From contig JAKSYS010000427.1 of the NCBI GenBank assembly GCA_022925895.1, positions 1-53,713 on the forward strand: DNA of 53,713 nt, given 5' to 3'. The notes beneath the pieces are model-generated. The model was not told the DNA's origin. It ran no database searches and saw only the letters and a list, made by a program, of their open reading frames with translations. The stretch comes from Fragilaria crotonensis (lineage: Eukaryota > Bacillariophyta > Fragilariophyceae > Fragilariales > Fragilariaceae). Positions 11,540-23,870 of the stretch are shown here, in pieces (within the stretch, counting starts at the first letter, position 1; each line of letters starts with the position of its first letter). A program made the translations under genes and the position numbers.

Positions 11540-12823
11540 AAAGTTTGGCAAAGATCACCGTAGTCGGGGTAGCGTAACTCTCATAAATATTTTTGTCAGT
11601 CCATATGGCAATGGGTTTAAGGAGTTTGGAGTCAGTCTATGATAAAAATTCAAGCGTCGACAACGAGTATTTTTTATGACGGTGTCCGTTTATGTAAGCC
11701 TTCTGTCCGACCCCGGCAATATTGCGTTCGTATCCCCAGCGCTGGCGTGATACTGTGGGAGTTTGAAAAAGGAGCTAACGTATGCTACATGACACATGAC
11801 CGATGTCCCAGTCTATCATAAGTCTGAACACGTCCATAATCCATCCCCGAGTATGTCCCACTGAATACAACCTGGAGCACTGTACTACAGTACCTGGTAC
11901 TCCACCTTTCAGTGAGGATTAAACTTTGTAATTTAGAGTGTTCAGTATGGACTCCGAATACAACATACAACTGAACGTCGCCATGAACTACAGTTGTGTC
12001 ATGGACAAGGCAGGCGACTACGGGGCAGACACCTTACCAGGCTACAGTACCCGGTTTCCTTGTCGATAGCGAAGCCTGTGAGAACCAAGTGACATTGTGT
12101 TGCTATGACACAGGAAACTACTCTGTGCTAAACCTTACTCGAGTAGGTGTGTATTATGAGTTAGGAGTATGGAGAAAATGCGAGGTGACGCATATCTTGT
12201 GTCGCAAGTGCAATCTGCTACCTGCACTGCACATCGCACATGTCACCACAATATGGCGTTTGCCGAGAGCCGCCAGAGGCAGTCATGGGTTTCATTGTTG
12301 CATTGGCGTCTCACTTGCCATAACACCTACTCCGAGTGCAAGCTATGCGTAGTACAGTTGTAGTGGGCCTTAAGTAGGAGTGGTTTAAGCCTCGCCATAC
12401 AAGGGTACCACTGGTAATCCCAACCCGAAGTGGGATAGCACCCTACGGCTTACAGGAGTGTACGCCCGGTATTATACACATGTAGAACCAGCGACGGCAT
12501 CCTTGGATCCTTGGACGTTGCTAGATTTTGATGTAACGCGTAACGGTCAGATCGAATACCACGACTGGCGACCTGGAGCAATGCTGCTTATCACATATAT
12601 CGATGGTACACGTGCCGTAGCATAAGTTCTAGTTCTAACGGTTTCACTTCGTTGAAGTACAGTGCAATACGGCAATGGACCTCCAATAAATACAAATTCA
12701 GAATGAAATAGATTAGACGTTAGAGAGTCAAAGAATGGATTCATTGGTTTGGCACTTGCCTGCAATCGTCGTTGGATCTCAAGCTTCTATGGTTGTGGTC
12801 AGTTGTTAATTGATGACGGTCAA
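11540..12823. other. Intergenic region without recognisable gene
   Basis: About 1.3 kb. It holds many GTAC-containing short palindromes (for example 11880-11905) but no gene, RNA or repeat array that I can support. Confidence 0.4.
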
Positions 12824-14579
12824 ATGTCGTCCACCACTAATGTGCCGAGAATGAATGCTCCTTCCTTTTCATCTGCTTCGTCATCAGGTTCAATGTCATC
12901 GTCATTGTCGCAACGAGGGAGCTTCAATATTTGCTTAAGCAGACTGGAAACGACGATCCTGACACCAAGTGGCGATGTTCTAGTCTGTCGTGGTCGAGAC
13001 TTCGCTCGACGTTCTGACCGCAGAGATCTGCAGACTACCCGAAACGGTCTTTGTGCAATTGATGCTAATTCCTTTTGCGACGTGTGTCAATGTGAATGGA
13101 GTGCATCAGAACAATAATCAGAATGCGAATGACAGTTCTGGTACAGGAAATGGTCGAGGACAAATCCAATTGGACAATGAAAGCGCCAAAGAAAACTACA
13201 ACGATTTGTCGGCACCTCCTAGTTTCGATTATTCAAACTACGAGCCGGCAATACCAATAGCAGACAAGCAGCAGCCGAGACATCCGCTCGCGCAGGTACC
13301 AGAACAGAACGGTAGAGAAAATGAGGATGGATTTGTCAGACTCTTTGGCTCCCTGCTATCGTCACCGAACGGCGCTTCGGAACACCAACACCATCCGAAG
13401 GAGGAACCTGATAATCCCATGACATCGGATGCGCTCTCCACCCCCACAGTCCTCCACGGAGTACCCACCTGTTTGATGCGGGAGATTCGAATATCTGCCA
13501 TTTCGGCGAATGCATTGGGGTCACACGTTTTGCTCATTTCCACACAGGCCCTCCTCTTCTCCTATGGTTCCAATACCCATGGACAACTTGGTCTTGGCAC
13601 TTCGGAATTGTTCGTTCCAACGCCCACTCTTGTGACGGCTGTCCTGGAAGGTGGCGGTAAGACGTTACACTGTGCAGCAGGTGTGGATTACAGTTTGATT
13701 TGTGTCAAGACACGTCAACGACGGACTCAAAAGAATTCTGGTGATGCCCTGTCGCAAAGTGCCTCGGACTTTTATCTTCACCAACTTTATGGATTTGGGT
13801 CCAATAAGGGAAAGAAACTAGGCCTCTACAAGAATGCATCTGAGATGAACGTTACCTTGCCACATCGCATCGCCCTCCACGCCAAGGTCACCTGGCCGTC
13901 GGATGCCAACGAGAAATCGTCCCCACAAAAAGGGTTTGCTGCACTTCCCGTCGGTATCTTTTGCCTGGCTGCCTCGTCGAATCATTCTGCGGCGTTGATC
14001 CGAAGTGCGACAGGGGCTGTTGATTTGTTTCTGTGGGGAGAATCGAGGGCTCTCGGTTTGGCCTCGGATAGTGGTGCCATCACCAAGGTTGAATCACTGT
14101 CTTACAACCCTGCACTTGTTGATGATGAAGATTCTTACCTGATGCCATCGGAATATCCATCGCAAGTGGCGCTCGGCGTCAACTGTACCTTTGTTCTGTT
14201 GAATACAGGTCGATGTCTCTCGTTCGGAGGATCACATTTACTTCCCGAAAAGGTATGTCTGGAACCGACTGAAGTCGAGTTGGACTCGCGGATCGTATCT
14301 CTGAGTGTTGGCAGTCAACACGTGCTCGCCACTTGCGTGGGGCAAAAGGTATATAGCTGGGGCGTCGATCCTGCCACGCATACCATAACGGCGAGACCAT
14401 TGGAAGTTGGGAAACGCGCCATTCAAACCTTTGCAGGCCATGACGCTTCAGCGTTTGTTCTTGAGGATGGTACGGTGCAGACCTGCGGTGCCTCATCGGG
14501 CCGGTTGGGACAGGGAGAAGTTCCACCAAATCCGAAGAAACCGACAGCCGTATTTGGAGGGTTGAGATTATGGAGATGA
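12824..14579 (+). CDS. RCC1-repeat (beta-propeller) protein
   Basis: The main frame 12990-14579 holds several RCC1-type blades: LLFSYGSNTHGQLGLG, QLYGFGSNKGKKLGL, LFLWGESRALGLA, CLSFGGS, KVYSWGVDP and TCGASSGRLGQGE. RCC1 propellers act in Ran nucleotide exchange or as protein-interaction platforms; a Ran GEF role is not shown. The frame has no ATG at 12990. Upstream a Ser-rich start MSSTTNVPRMNAP (ATG 12824) can be followed through RGELQYLLKQTGND into VVVETSLDVLTAEICRLPETVF. This needs small indels at the GGG run 12917-12919 and near 12986-12990. The N-terminal part (about 1-200) has no recognised domain and includes a Gln/Asn/Ser-rich linker. Predicted length is about 585 residues. Confidence 0.72.
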
Positions 14580-15069
14580 ATTTCAGTGGACCATGCCCAC
14601 AGCGTTGCAGCGTACAAGCACCGGATGCTTGGAATGAAGACGCTGAGAAGACGTCTTGTCAAGGGATTAGTATAGGTGCTACTCCCTGAGCCCCGACGGG
14701 TGCACTTTGTATTGATTTCTAACTTAGAAATACATAGTTACATTCGTTGGTCCACCAGCCTCTAATCTACCGGTAGTAGTAGGAGTGCAATTATTCGGCT
14801 GTACTGTAGAAGGAACTACCGTGCACTGGTAGTAACAAAAGTCGCACACTTACTGGAGTAGTAGTAGTAGCAGGCTGACTGACGTGTGTCTTGTTGTCTG
14901 AGGAAAATGAGGTGGTTACACAACGATTGTTGTCGATGAACCGCCGATCCTTCCGTAGATGCGATGATGTTTGATGTGTCACGTAAATGTCATCTATGAT
15001 CACCATCAACCATCGGATGCTATTCGTTGTTGAGAACGAGTATAGCAGTTGGTTCAAGATTCGTCAACA
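14580..15069. other. Intergenic spacer
   Basis: About 490 bp between two genes on the same strand, with short GTAGTAGTAG runs near 14765-14870. Nothing else was recognised. Confidence 0.4.
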
Positions 15070-17120
15070 ATGATTCTACCTACTCTTACAGTAACTCTCT
15101 CGTTCTTTCTCATCAACCCCGTCACTTCCTTCGTCTCTCCCGGTTCGAATTTCATAAATGATGCCAAAATTCCTCGAAACGGAGTCAGCACCAAATCGTC
15201 GTCGTTGACTAACAATCGGCTCGCGTTTGTTACATCATTATCATCATCCACCAACGAAAATAATGATATTCAAGACAAAGAAGAAGAAGTGGTGGAAGTG
15301 ATTGTTCTTGGTGCTGGTTTGGGTGGTTTGTCGTGTGCGGCACTATCATCCAAATATGGTCTCAAGACCCTGTGTTTGGAAGCACATGATACTCCCGGGG
15401 GATGCGCTCATTCCTTCCAACGTTACAGTTCTTCTTCGAGTACTAGCAACAGCAGCAACAATAACAACAATTCCTCCAGAATTCCATTTTGTTTTGATTC
15501 GGGTCCGAGTCTCATTTCTGGATTGTCGCGCAAAAGTACCAATCCCTTGCGACAATTGTTGGATGCTGTCGGGACGAGTGATGAGATTACGTGGTGCACC
15601 TACAATGGGTGGGTGGTACACGATTTGGCCGACAACCAATCCTTTCGTGTCACGACGGGCAATACAGGAGAATTTGAAGAAGCGATTGAACAAAAGGCAG
15701 GTGTGGCTGCGAGAATGGCGTTTGAAGAATTCAAGAACAAACTGCTCATGCCCAAGGGATTGTCCGAAGCGAGTACGTACGTTCCACCATTTGCTATTCG
15801 GGGTGGTGGCGAGTTTAGCACGTTATATGTTGAAACTACTAAGTATTGGAACAAAAGGTACTTTGTTGACGGGTCCATTCACGAAATGTTTGGATCTTTA
15901 TGAGGTACGTGGTGTTTTTTTGTCGTTTCATGTTGTGATTGTGTGCCATACGTGCTTGCCGAGCTTGATGTTCAGGAAATAACAGTTTCATTTTGGTATA
16001 GATGAACGATCCCTTTGTCAAAAAGTGGTTCGACTACCTTGCATTTGCCTTATCGGGGGAAGATGCAGCACATACTCAAGCAGCACCGATTGCATATATG
16101 ATGAGAGATTTGCATTCCGAAGGTGCAGTTTTGGACTACCCCATGGGAGGTATGGAATCCTTGATCCAAGCCATGGTGTCGGGAATTCACAAACATGGTG
16201 GCGAGCTGCGACTGAACAGTCGAGTTGAATCCCTACTATTAGAAGAAAACAATCAAGGAAAGCCCGCTTGCACGGGTGTCGTATTGGAAAACGGAAGACG
16301 CATCATGGCCACCAAGGGTGTTGTTTGCAATGCTCCACTTTGGAATATGGCGCGCATCCTGCAGGATAGTGTTGTTGACGATGCGCCCAAAAGTATTGTA
16401 GACGCTGTTGCTACCGTCCAAAAACAAGCGGACGACATGTACATGACTGGTTCCTTTATGCATTTGCATTTGGGCATTCCCAAGGCCGGGTTGCCAGATG
16501 ATCTCGAATGTCACCATTCAGTCCTCAATATGGATATGGATGTCCGAGCCGAACAGAATATGGTGATAATCTCGATCCCGACTGTCTTTGACCCATCGTT
16601 GGCACCCGAGGGATATCACGTCGTGCATGCGTACACAGCAGCATCCGACTCGTTTGATGACTGGTTACCGTTTATCAAGAGCGAAAGCGGCAAGGTGGGA
16701 GCGAATCCGAATACGGGCGTGGCAGCCAGTTACGGACGGAGTGACGAGTACCAACAATTAAAGGAGCAAAAAGCCGAAGCGCTGTGGAAGGCGGTGGAAC
16801 GGGTCATTCCCGATGTTCGACAGCGAGCTCAGGAAAAGGGAAGTATTGTCCTAATCGGAACACCTCTGACGCACCGACGTTACAACCAAAGATTCCGTGG
16901 TACCTACGGGCCTGGTCCTGCGCCGGGGAAGGAGATTTGGGAGCTTCGAGGGGCGTTGACGCCGATTTCGAATTTGCTGGCCTGTGGCGATACGACCTTT
17001 CCAGGTATTGGACTTCCGGGGGTCGCTGCGTCGGGTACAATTGCGGCCAATACTCTGGTATCTGTGAGCACCCAAATGCAACTCCTGCAGGAACTCAAAA
17101 GTGCGGGTGCGCTTCAATAA
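15070..17120 (+). CDS. Carotenoid-isomerase/phytoene-desaturase-like FAD oxidoreductase, probably plastid-targeted
   Basis: An FAD-dependent amine-oxidase-fold enzyme of the CRTISO/carotene-desaturase family. The dinucleotide-binding loop is VLGAGLGGLSCAAL followed by GGCAHSF, and the C-terminal FAD motif is CGDTTFPGIGLPGVAASG. Exon 1 is 15070-15904 and exon 2 is 16002-17120; the 97-bp intron (GTACGT..TATAG) joins CLDLYE to MNDPFVKKW. Reaching LYE needs one A fewer in the run 15853-15856; literal translation stops at 15903. The start MILPTLTVTLSFFLINPVTSFVSP is a signal peptide ending before F, like the diatom ASAFAP-type plastid presequence. A Ser/Asn-rich insertion sits after FQRY. Predicted length is about 650 residues. 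It could be a prolycopene-isomerase paralogue rather than the pathway enzyme itself; family certain, substrate not. Confidence 0.82.
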
Positions 17121-17346
17121 CGCGAACGAACTTGACGAGCTAGTAGCATAGGAAAACTTAAATCAAGTTCTAGCACCAGTAAACAATCACAACTGCTGCA
17201 AATTTTGAGCTGGCATGGCAAGCATGTCATTCGATAGAAACGAGCCACTAGTAGCAGATCGAATGTACGAGCTCGCAAGATCGTCGTACAAACCAGACTC
17301 CGAACTCCAATACTGCGTGAATAGTCGGTACATTTTCGCTTTTAAT

Positions 17347-18304
17347 TCAAACTTGCATATTTCCCGTCATTCCATTTCCTATACACTTGTTGACGACACC
17401 CAACAAATGTGCATTCTCTAGAGCTGCTGTCACGCGCTCCTTGTCAGACAATTGTTTGTTAATGGCATGTTCACTGGCATGTGTTCCGGGCTGTATTTGA
17501 ACGCGAATGGCAAAGCGGGACGGGAGAGATCTTCCCAATTTGACTCGGAGAGATAGTCCAATCAAGGTTGCCATGGAACAATGAGGGATTGTGGGACTGT
17601 CCATCAAATGATGGAGTTGGAATAAAAGATGGATGAGATTTTGATGAATGAGTACAATCATGGAGTGATGACGCTACGCTGTTTCATCCGTGATTCATTT
17701 TTAAATTGCACTTGCACTGTACTCACGTGAATCGAACATGAACTGTGGAAAGTTTGGTGTTGCATCCACTGTCGTGCACTGTTATATGATTCCGATTGAC
17801 AACGTTGAGCTGTTCCAACGTCAAGGGATGTTCTGGATCTTGAATGTTGCGAATCATATCAAAAATTTCATCCTCATCCATGAGTTCCCGTTCGACAGCT
17901 TTATCATCGCTATTAATACCTTGATCATGATCATTACCATTCTTTTTATTCATTGCGGATTGTTGAAAATGACGCTGTTGTTGCATACGATGTTGGCTGG
18001 AAGGTATGAAAAATGGATTTCGTTGCGATGCTTGTATTGATGATGGAGGAGGGAATTGGAGACCGGCATTTTGCAGAAGCTTGATGTGGTTCATGTTCAT
18101 GTCAGCGTCAGTGGTACCAACAGCACTCACATCCGTCCCGTGTGCTGCGGTTCTCTTGGGTGCATTGAGCTGAAGCGCGTGAAGTACAAGACCTCCTTCT
18201 TGCCATCTTTGAAAGTCAATCAGCTCCTTGCGACATTTCCTTCTAGTGACAGTGACGGAGTGAATGGTGGGATTGGCATTGTCTTTCACTTGGCTCATGA
18301 TCAA
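17347..18304 (-). CDS. CIAO2: CIAO2/MIP18-family cytosolic Fe-S assembly protein, two exons
   Basis: A component of the cytosolic iron-sulfur targeting complex, which with CIAO1 and MMS19 delivers clusters to DNA polymerases, primase and helicases. Exon 1 is 18304-17727 and exon 2 is 17596-17347; the 130-bp intron (GTGAGT..GGACAG) joins VRFT to [14 protein letters not shown] in frame. The MIP18 (DUF59) domain is nearly complete: [19 protein letters not shown], the reactive Cys in PHCSM (C199), [19 protein letters not shown] and a C-terminal [12 protein letters not shown]. The protein has 275 residues, longer than the human CIAO2 proteins because of a Gln/Asn-rich N-terminal stretch before the domain. 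It is intact, without frame breaks, and convergent with the carotenoid-isomerase-like gene. It could be CIAO2A- or CIAO2B-like; the full [11 protein letters not shown] core favours the B type. Confidence 0.92.
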
Positions 18305-18773
18305 TCAGATGATTGAGTGACTTGATCGAAACGATGTTACGATCTGCGATTTATTGTGAGAGTGTGCGTGTGAGTGTGCGCAGTGCGCAGTGCAGGATGT
18401 ACAGTAGGAATTCTTCGTTTCCCGAGTCGGGGTGGTGTCGGGTTTTAGTTCGCATCCCAGCTCAGCGATCAGCTATCAGCTATCAGTTTTTGTAGTTGTT
18501 GTACTCGGAGTATCAGTTATCAGCAACAACGTCGTTGAAATGCCAAGAAAAAGGCGGACGTAGACTAGCTCCCTTATTTTGTCTTCTCGGTAGCCTTATA
18601 ATTTTTAGTTTTTAGTATTCTAACAATCTAACGAATACTTGTTGTGATTCGATTCTTTAATGACAAGCCGTACTACAATTCTCGAACATACTAACATGTT
18701 TGATGCATTTAGTCACTAAGTTCTCTGCCATTACATTGAATGAACTTCATCAACAAATGTCATAATCAAGCTA
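18305..18773. other. Intergenic spacer between CIAO2 and the nucleotidyltransferase-like gene
   Basis: About 470 bp. AGCTATCAG repeats around 18460-18520 are the only visible structure. Confidence 0.4.
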
Positions 18774-20243
18774 TTAGGCTGTGACGCCCTCTGACTTTGC
18801 CAGATAGGAGCCATACCATTCCTCATCTGAGGTCGGCTCGTCCCTGTCCTCGATGCGGTCAGTCTGCACCAAAACCGGCGACTGTTGCAGCTCCATCAGC
18901 TTGGCCTTGGTGAACTCGATCTGGCTCTGGGTCAGCTGCTCAACCTTCTCCCTAACTTGGATATCGAACGTCGGACTGCTGAAGGTAATCTTTGCGTTGT
19001 CCTCCTCGCTGACCCGGATTGTGTCCAAGATCAGCTCGTCGATAAAGGTTGTCAGCTTCTTATGATTATAGAACTTCTGTAAGACATCCAGGCTCAGACA
19101 TCCTTCATCCCAGACCTTTTCCTGGACAGTCTTGTATGTGTTGACGATCATCCTCTCGGTGATCAGCGGCCGCTCGAGGAAAGCATTCTTGTAGGAGGGA
19201 CCCTGCCCCTCGTACAAAAAGTCCTGCCACTTATCGTGGATCAGGTTGGATATGTTCTTGTGAATTCCAATGCCTCCCGAGTTGCCCACGTTGCCCACGT
19301 AGAGGGCATTGGACGCGTCGTCATCGCTGGTGGCACAGTACTTGTTGAATTCTAGGTAACTGATGTCAACTTTGTTCGCAAGCACTTCGCCGACTCGGAT
19401 GTGCAGGAAGGGCAGATCAAGCATCTCCTCCATATCGAACTGGAAGTTGTGGGTGCGGATCTTCGCGGTGTCGAGGTGGGGCAGGATGATGTCGAAGCCC
19501 TTGTTGAAGTACTTGACCAGCCGGTCGTTGTGGCAACGGTCCTTCAAATTCGTGACGGGAACGACGGCAAGGTTCTCGTAGCAGAACTTACACAGCTCGG
19601 AGAACAGGACCTCGTTCTGGTAAAAGGCCACGGCAGTGCAGGGGAGATCCACCTGCGCGAACAGGTCGTTCAGAGACTCGTAGCCAGAGCTGATCAGCTG
19701 GATTGGGATCGACATTGAGGGAACGTTGACCGTGTAGACATTCCGGAAGCGAGCGACCGAGAATTCGGTCAAATCGAAAAACTCATAGCGGTTGATCCTA
19801 AAGTTGGGATCAGTCAACTTCTTCTCCGCCTCGAGCTCATTCAGAGTCTGGTTCTTCTCCGACATGTGCGTGTAAATGTCCTTGACGAACTTCTCAATGC
19901 GGCTCTTGGCGAAGTCAGCCGCTTCCTTAGCCTCTAACTTCTTTTCGATTATTACGAAGATGTCAATGTCCTTCGGATTTCGCTCCAACAGGTGGTCGAT
20001 CACCGCACCGCCGCTGATGGCCAAATTGGTCAAGTCGATCTCTTTCAAGAGTGGGTAGGAGGCGAAGAACTTGTTGGCAAAATCCTCCGACTGAGTCCAA
20101 GGTACCCGGTTGGTGAAGCGGCTCCCCTGCACGAGCGTCGGGGCCTTGTAGTCCCAGATCCTTACAGGGGCGATGTCCTGGAGCTTGAACAGCTTCGTCG
20201 ACTTGGCGGCGACGGAGACGTACTCGGAAAATTCGGTGGCCAT
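18774..20243 (-). CDS. Nucleotidyltransferase-fold-like protein, possibly virus-derived, 489 aa
   Basis: An intact, intronless 489-residue reading frame. Residues 75-97 (LAISGGAVIDHLL...DIDIFV) match the GG...DxD core of nucleotidyltransferase-fold enzymes, with G78-G79 and D92/D94. A family-like block follows: IPIQLISSGYESLNDLF, VDLPCTAVAFYQNEVLF and RLVKYFNKGFDIILP. From memory, this arrangement resembles uncharacterised proteins of large DNA viruses and protists; no search was run. The coding sequence is visibly richer in G+C, with C/G-ending codons (CTC, ATC, GTC, AAG), than the neighbouring genes. It also lacks introns and has none of the frame breaks seen around it. Transfer from an algal virus or endogenous viral DNA is inference. 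The substrate is unknown, and a pseudo-enzyme cannot be excluded. Confidence 0.6.
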   Translation of the reverse strand: MATEFSEYVSVAAKSTKLFKLQDIAPVRIWDYKAPTLVQGSRFTNRVPWTQSEDFANKFFASYPLLKEIDLTNLAISGGAVIDHLLERNPKDIDIFVIIEKKLEAKEAADFAKSRIEKFVKDIYTHMSEKNQTLNELEAEKKLTDPNFRINRYEFFDLTEFSVARFRNVYTVNVPSMSIPIQLISSGYESLNDLFAQVDLPCTAVAFYQNEVLFSELCKFCYENLAVVPVTNLKDRCHNDRLVKYFNKGFDIILPHLDTAKIRTHNFQFDMEEMLDLPFLHIRVGEVLANKVDISYLEFNKYCATSDDDASNALYVGNVGNSGGIGIHKNISNLIHDKWQDFLYEGQGPSYKNAFLERPLITERMIVNTYKTVQEKVWDEGCLSLDVLQKFYNHKKLTTFIDELILDTIRVSEEDNAKITFSSPTFDIQVREKVEQLTQSQIEFTKAKLMELQQSPVLVQTDRIEDRDEPTSDEEWYGSYLAKSEGVTA

Positions 20244-22346
20244 GGCTTTGTTTCAATTGTAGACTTGAAAAGGGGGCGATGTGTTTTTGTACTTCTTAAG
20301 AAATATTTGAGTAAGGTTTCGACGCGGTTAATTGTGACCGCAGACCCCGACACATTGGGCGGACGACTCGAGAACGACATAGTCCCTGGCTGTCGTGCGA
20401 GCGAACGACTTGACGAGGACGCGTTTTTGTATCAGGCATCACTCATCACGATCCGAAAACGAGGCGTGTCTGGTGATATATAATGATACACTGAATCATT
20501 TGGAATCGCGGGATAATGCATCGCCATTCGTGCCGGCGACCAGTCGGCAGTCAAGTAATTGTACAATATATGAGGGTGTGGATTTTACTGTTAACACTTG
20601 ACAGTTCGGTACTACTGGTAGAACGCGGTACCTCGTTTCCAGGTGGACACAGTACTTGTACTGTACTGCTATAGCAGAGACAATGTTATGCCAATATGCC
20701 AACAGCCAACCCAGATCCAGTACTACTAGTACCAGGTAGCACCAGGAGTGCCTACCGTATGCGGAACAAGTCGGCACGATTTTCTTGTCAGTCCGTCAAC
20801 AGCGAAAATGGCTACTTTCGGGAGTTTTGCAAACTATTTGGGTTAAATATAGGAAATAGTTCATGTTTGTTGTTGTTTTTACTGTGTGGCAGACAGTTAC
20901 TCTTTTCCTTTGAAAATGAACTTAATAAGTTGACAGACTCTCCATCAAGGTTATGTATTCTTGTTTGCATTTTCAACTTGAGTTCAAGCAGGACGACTGT
21001 TAATGGTGCCCCAAATGTGGATGATGTCCATCAAGATCACCATGATATTCTTAAGTGGATTCTACTCTTTTCCTGGGTGGGGCTCAAACTTTGCTTGACA
21101 AATGATTGAAGTACACTCTCAGAGTTAACAATATCCAATCTCATCTTCATTCCTTGCTTCTCCTTAGGTGGTGGTCTTGAATGAGACAGCAGGATCTCTT
21201 CTCTTTGCATGATCTGAGCATTGGCACTTGCTTCTGGTTGTAGTATATGGTGACCTACTAGTAAGGTTCTCTGTCTCGTGTGTTCCAGTGAATGAGACAT
21301 ACGTTCTCCTCTCATAGCTAGTAGCTAGTACAAAAACTGCTTTTATTCCTCTGCCTACAACAACATGTTGTTGTTTGCAATGCAAAGCAAAAGCATCAGT
21401 ACACTTTGGAGCTGTGAAGTATTTATTATTATTTGATGCCCTCCTCTTGTGCTTGTGGTTAGGAGCGAGTGCTGTGGCATCATCATTGTCACCACTAGGG
21501 AAGTTTGTACTCAGCTAATGGACCACAACCTTCAGAAAATAAAATCCAGTCATTTATCATGATCATTACTTTGACCGTCAATACGTGACAATTTACCACG
21601 GCGTTGCACGAGGAAAAGTGCCACATGAGCATTATATTTGGGAGTTTGGCAAACACAAATTTTGGGGGAAATTCCGATATTAAAAACCGATAATAGGGAT
21701 CCATTTGGTTGACATGAACTGAATGGATCTGAGTGAGAATGCAAAGTTGACAGAACATTGTGAAGTTCCAGCCACACCCATTCACATGGTCCAATCAATC
21801 TCTAATAAGAAATGCCTGTTCAAGTCATGAGGTCCTCTGATTGGTGCTACACCATTTGAATCATTCTGTCATGACCAAGCAATGATGTGCTTCATCTTGC
21901 AATGTAAAGGAGGAAGGTTGACAACATGCTCGATGTGATTAACCTTTAACCTTGACATAGAATGAACCGTTTGGTGCTGTAGAACCTGGTCTAACTTTGT
22001 AACCGCAGGACAGTTAAACAGCCGCTGGCGTCGAGAAAATTTGGTGCCTATTAGTACAGTACCGGTACTCCTCGTGCGTTGAAAGACAGAAGTCGTGGAA
22101 CGACTATGAGTACTACGGTAGTCGTACTGTTAACTGTAGGATGGTTCCAGTCCAATAATACAGTAGCCAACTGGAACTGTCGTACAGTACGAATTCTTCG
22201 TTGCCGATGTGTCGCGTTCCAAGTCAGCAATGCAACTTTGCACATACTTACTGAAGAGGTGACAACAACGAAAGAAGCCCGACACGAACCGAATAAATTT
22301 GACCTGCAAACGAAACCCGAAGTTTGCTGTTGTCATCATTGAAGCA
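20244..22346. other. Intergenic region, no gene supported
   Basis: About 2.1 kb. GTAC palindromes cluster at 20600-20735 and 22050-22190. Open frames here are short and have no recognisable protein character. Confidence 0.4.
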
Positions 22347-23613
22347 ATGCGCCAAAAGCAGCATCAGGAACAACACCAACAGCAAATGGATCCAATCATT
22401 GCTGCAGCATCATTATCAGATACAGACTCGGATGAAGGTGAGTCTGAAACAGTAAACTATGAGAGCAGTCGTGGAACTACGCAATTCGTAGTTTGGCAAG
22501 TGACAAGTTGAACCGCTCTACTTGTACACTATGCATGCGCATTATCGTGTCATGTAATACATCATACACCATCCATCTACAGACGAACGTGTAATTAGAT
22601 TGCAATGATGAACAGATCAGCTCACGCCATTACCTCCTTCTCATCACACAGGTCCTGAAATAGAGACAAACGACAGACACAATGCACGAACAAAGAAATC
22701 ATCCATGTCAATGAAGTCAAGAAGACTGATGCTCGTCCCTTGGTTGGGTTGTCTTGTATGGCCATTCATCGTTACTGTCCCATTGGTGCTGACAGTATTC
22801 CCTGGACATGGATATGGTTTGACATACGAAGAACTCTTTCCAAAGTCTTGGTACCACTATGATGGTCAAAACCCGAAGCCACTCGGCTTGTGCCTGGGCA
22901 TATTCGCTGTCGCGGTTGGTCAAGTCTTTGTCTTGCTCTATTTTTATCTACACAGATATGCATTTCTCGGATCAATCACGTCTATTCAAACCAAGGGTGC
23001 ACCACAGTATGAATGGTCAGAAGGCCTCCTGACCCATCTCGCTCAACCGGAAGGATTCGTACTATTGGGACTCTACCTTTCCGTCACTTGGATGTTTCAT
23101 CTCATGCCACGTTCCTACTACTCCTTTCAAGGTACAATTCAATGGCCAGAAACAATCGCATGCTTGATCATTCAAGATGGTTTACAATTTGGCATGCACC
23201 GTCTCGAACACATTGTTTCTCCCTGGTTCTATCGAATGTCACACAAACCACATCACAAATTCACCAATCCACGTCTCTTTGACGCATTCAATGGGTCCAT
23301 GACAGATACCATTTGCATGATCTTGATTCCACTCTACTGCACTGCCATGATTGTTCGGACCGCCAATGTTTGGACCTACATGGCCTTTGGTAGTCTCTAT
23401 GCCAATTGGTTGACCATGATCCATTCCGAATATGCCTTTCCGTGGGATCGACTATTTCGAACATTCGGACTCGGAACACCCGGAGACCATCACGTGCATC
23501 ACAAATTCTTCAAATTCAATTATGGACATTTATTCATGTGGTTCGATCAAATCGCTGGCACCTATAAGGATCCACAAGACTTTGCCAAGGGTGCATTCAA
23601 TCCAAATGTTTGA
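22347..23613 (+). CDS. Fatty-acid hydroxylase / sterol desaturase family membrane protein, two exons
   Basis: A di-iron membrane oxidase of the family that includes C-4/C-5 sterol oxidases and alkylglycerol monooxygenase. The His boxes are H213-R-L-E-H217, H228-K-P-H-H232 and GDHHVHHKFF (about 309-318), between several hydrophobic helices. Exon 1 (22347-22437) and exon 2 (22652-23613) are joined across a 214-bp intron (GTGAGT..CACACAG). The join stays open through DTDSDEG/PEIETNDRHN and yields 350 residues. Exon 1 adds a Gln-rich, acidic, Ser-containing N-terminus; without it the protein would start at 22705. Placement in the ER membrane and a sterol or lipid substrate are inferred from the family. 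The gene has no frame breaks and is convergent with TFIIE-alpha. Confidence 0.85.
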
Positions 23614-23870
23614 ATTTGGGGATGAGAGTGGGACGAGGTGCTTTATGTGTGCGCTTCCCTGTGGTGCAATACAACTACTAGTAGATAGAATTGGTGTGTC
23701 CGTGTGGTGTGGTTAAATGAAAAGTATAGTGAAACGTTACAACGTTTCAAAGAAGTCTATTCAGAGTACACTTGAATCCTTTTGTAGTCTACCATGCGTT
23801 CTTCTAGAGTTTCTGATCCCAAGGTATGCGTCTTCTAACATCATATCCTGGACTTTTTCCATTGTGTTTC

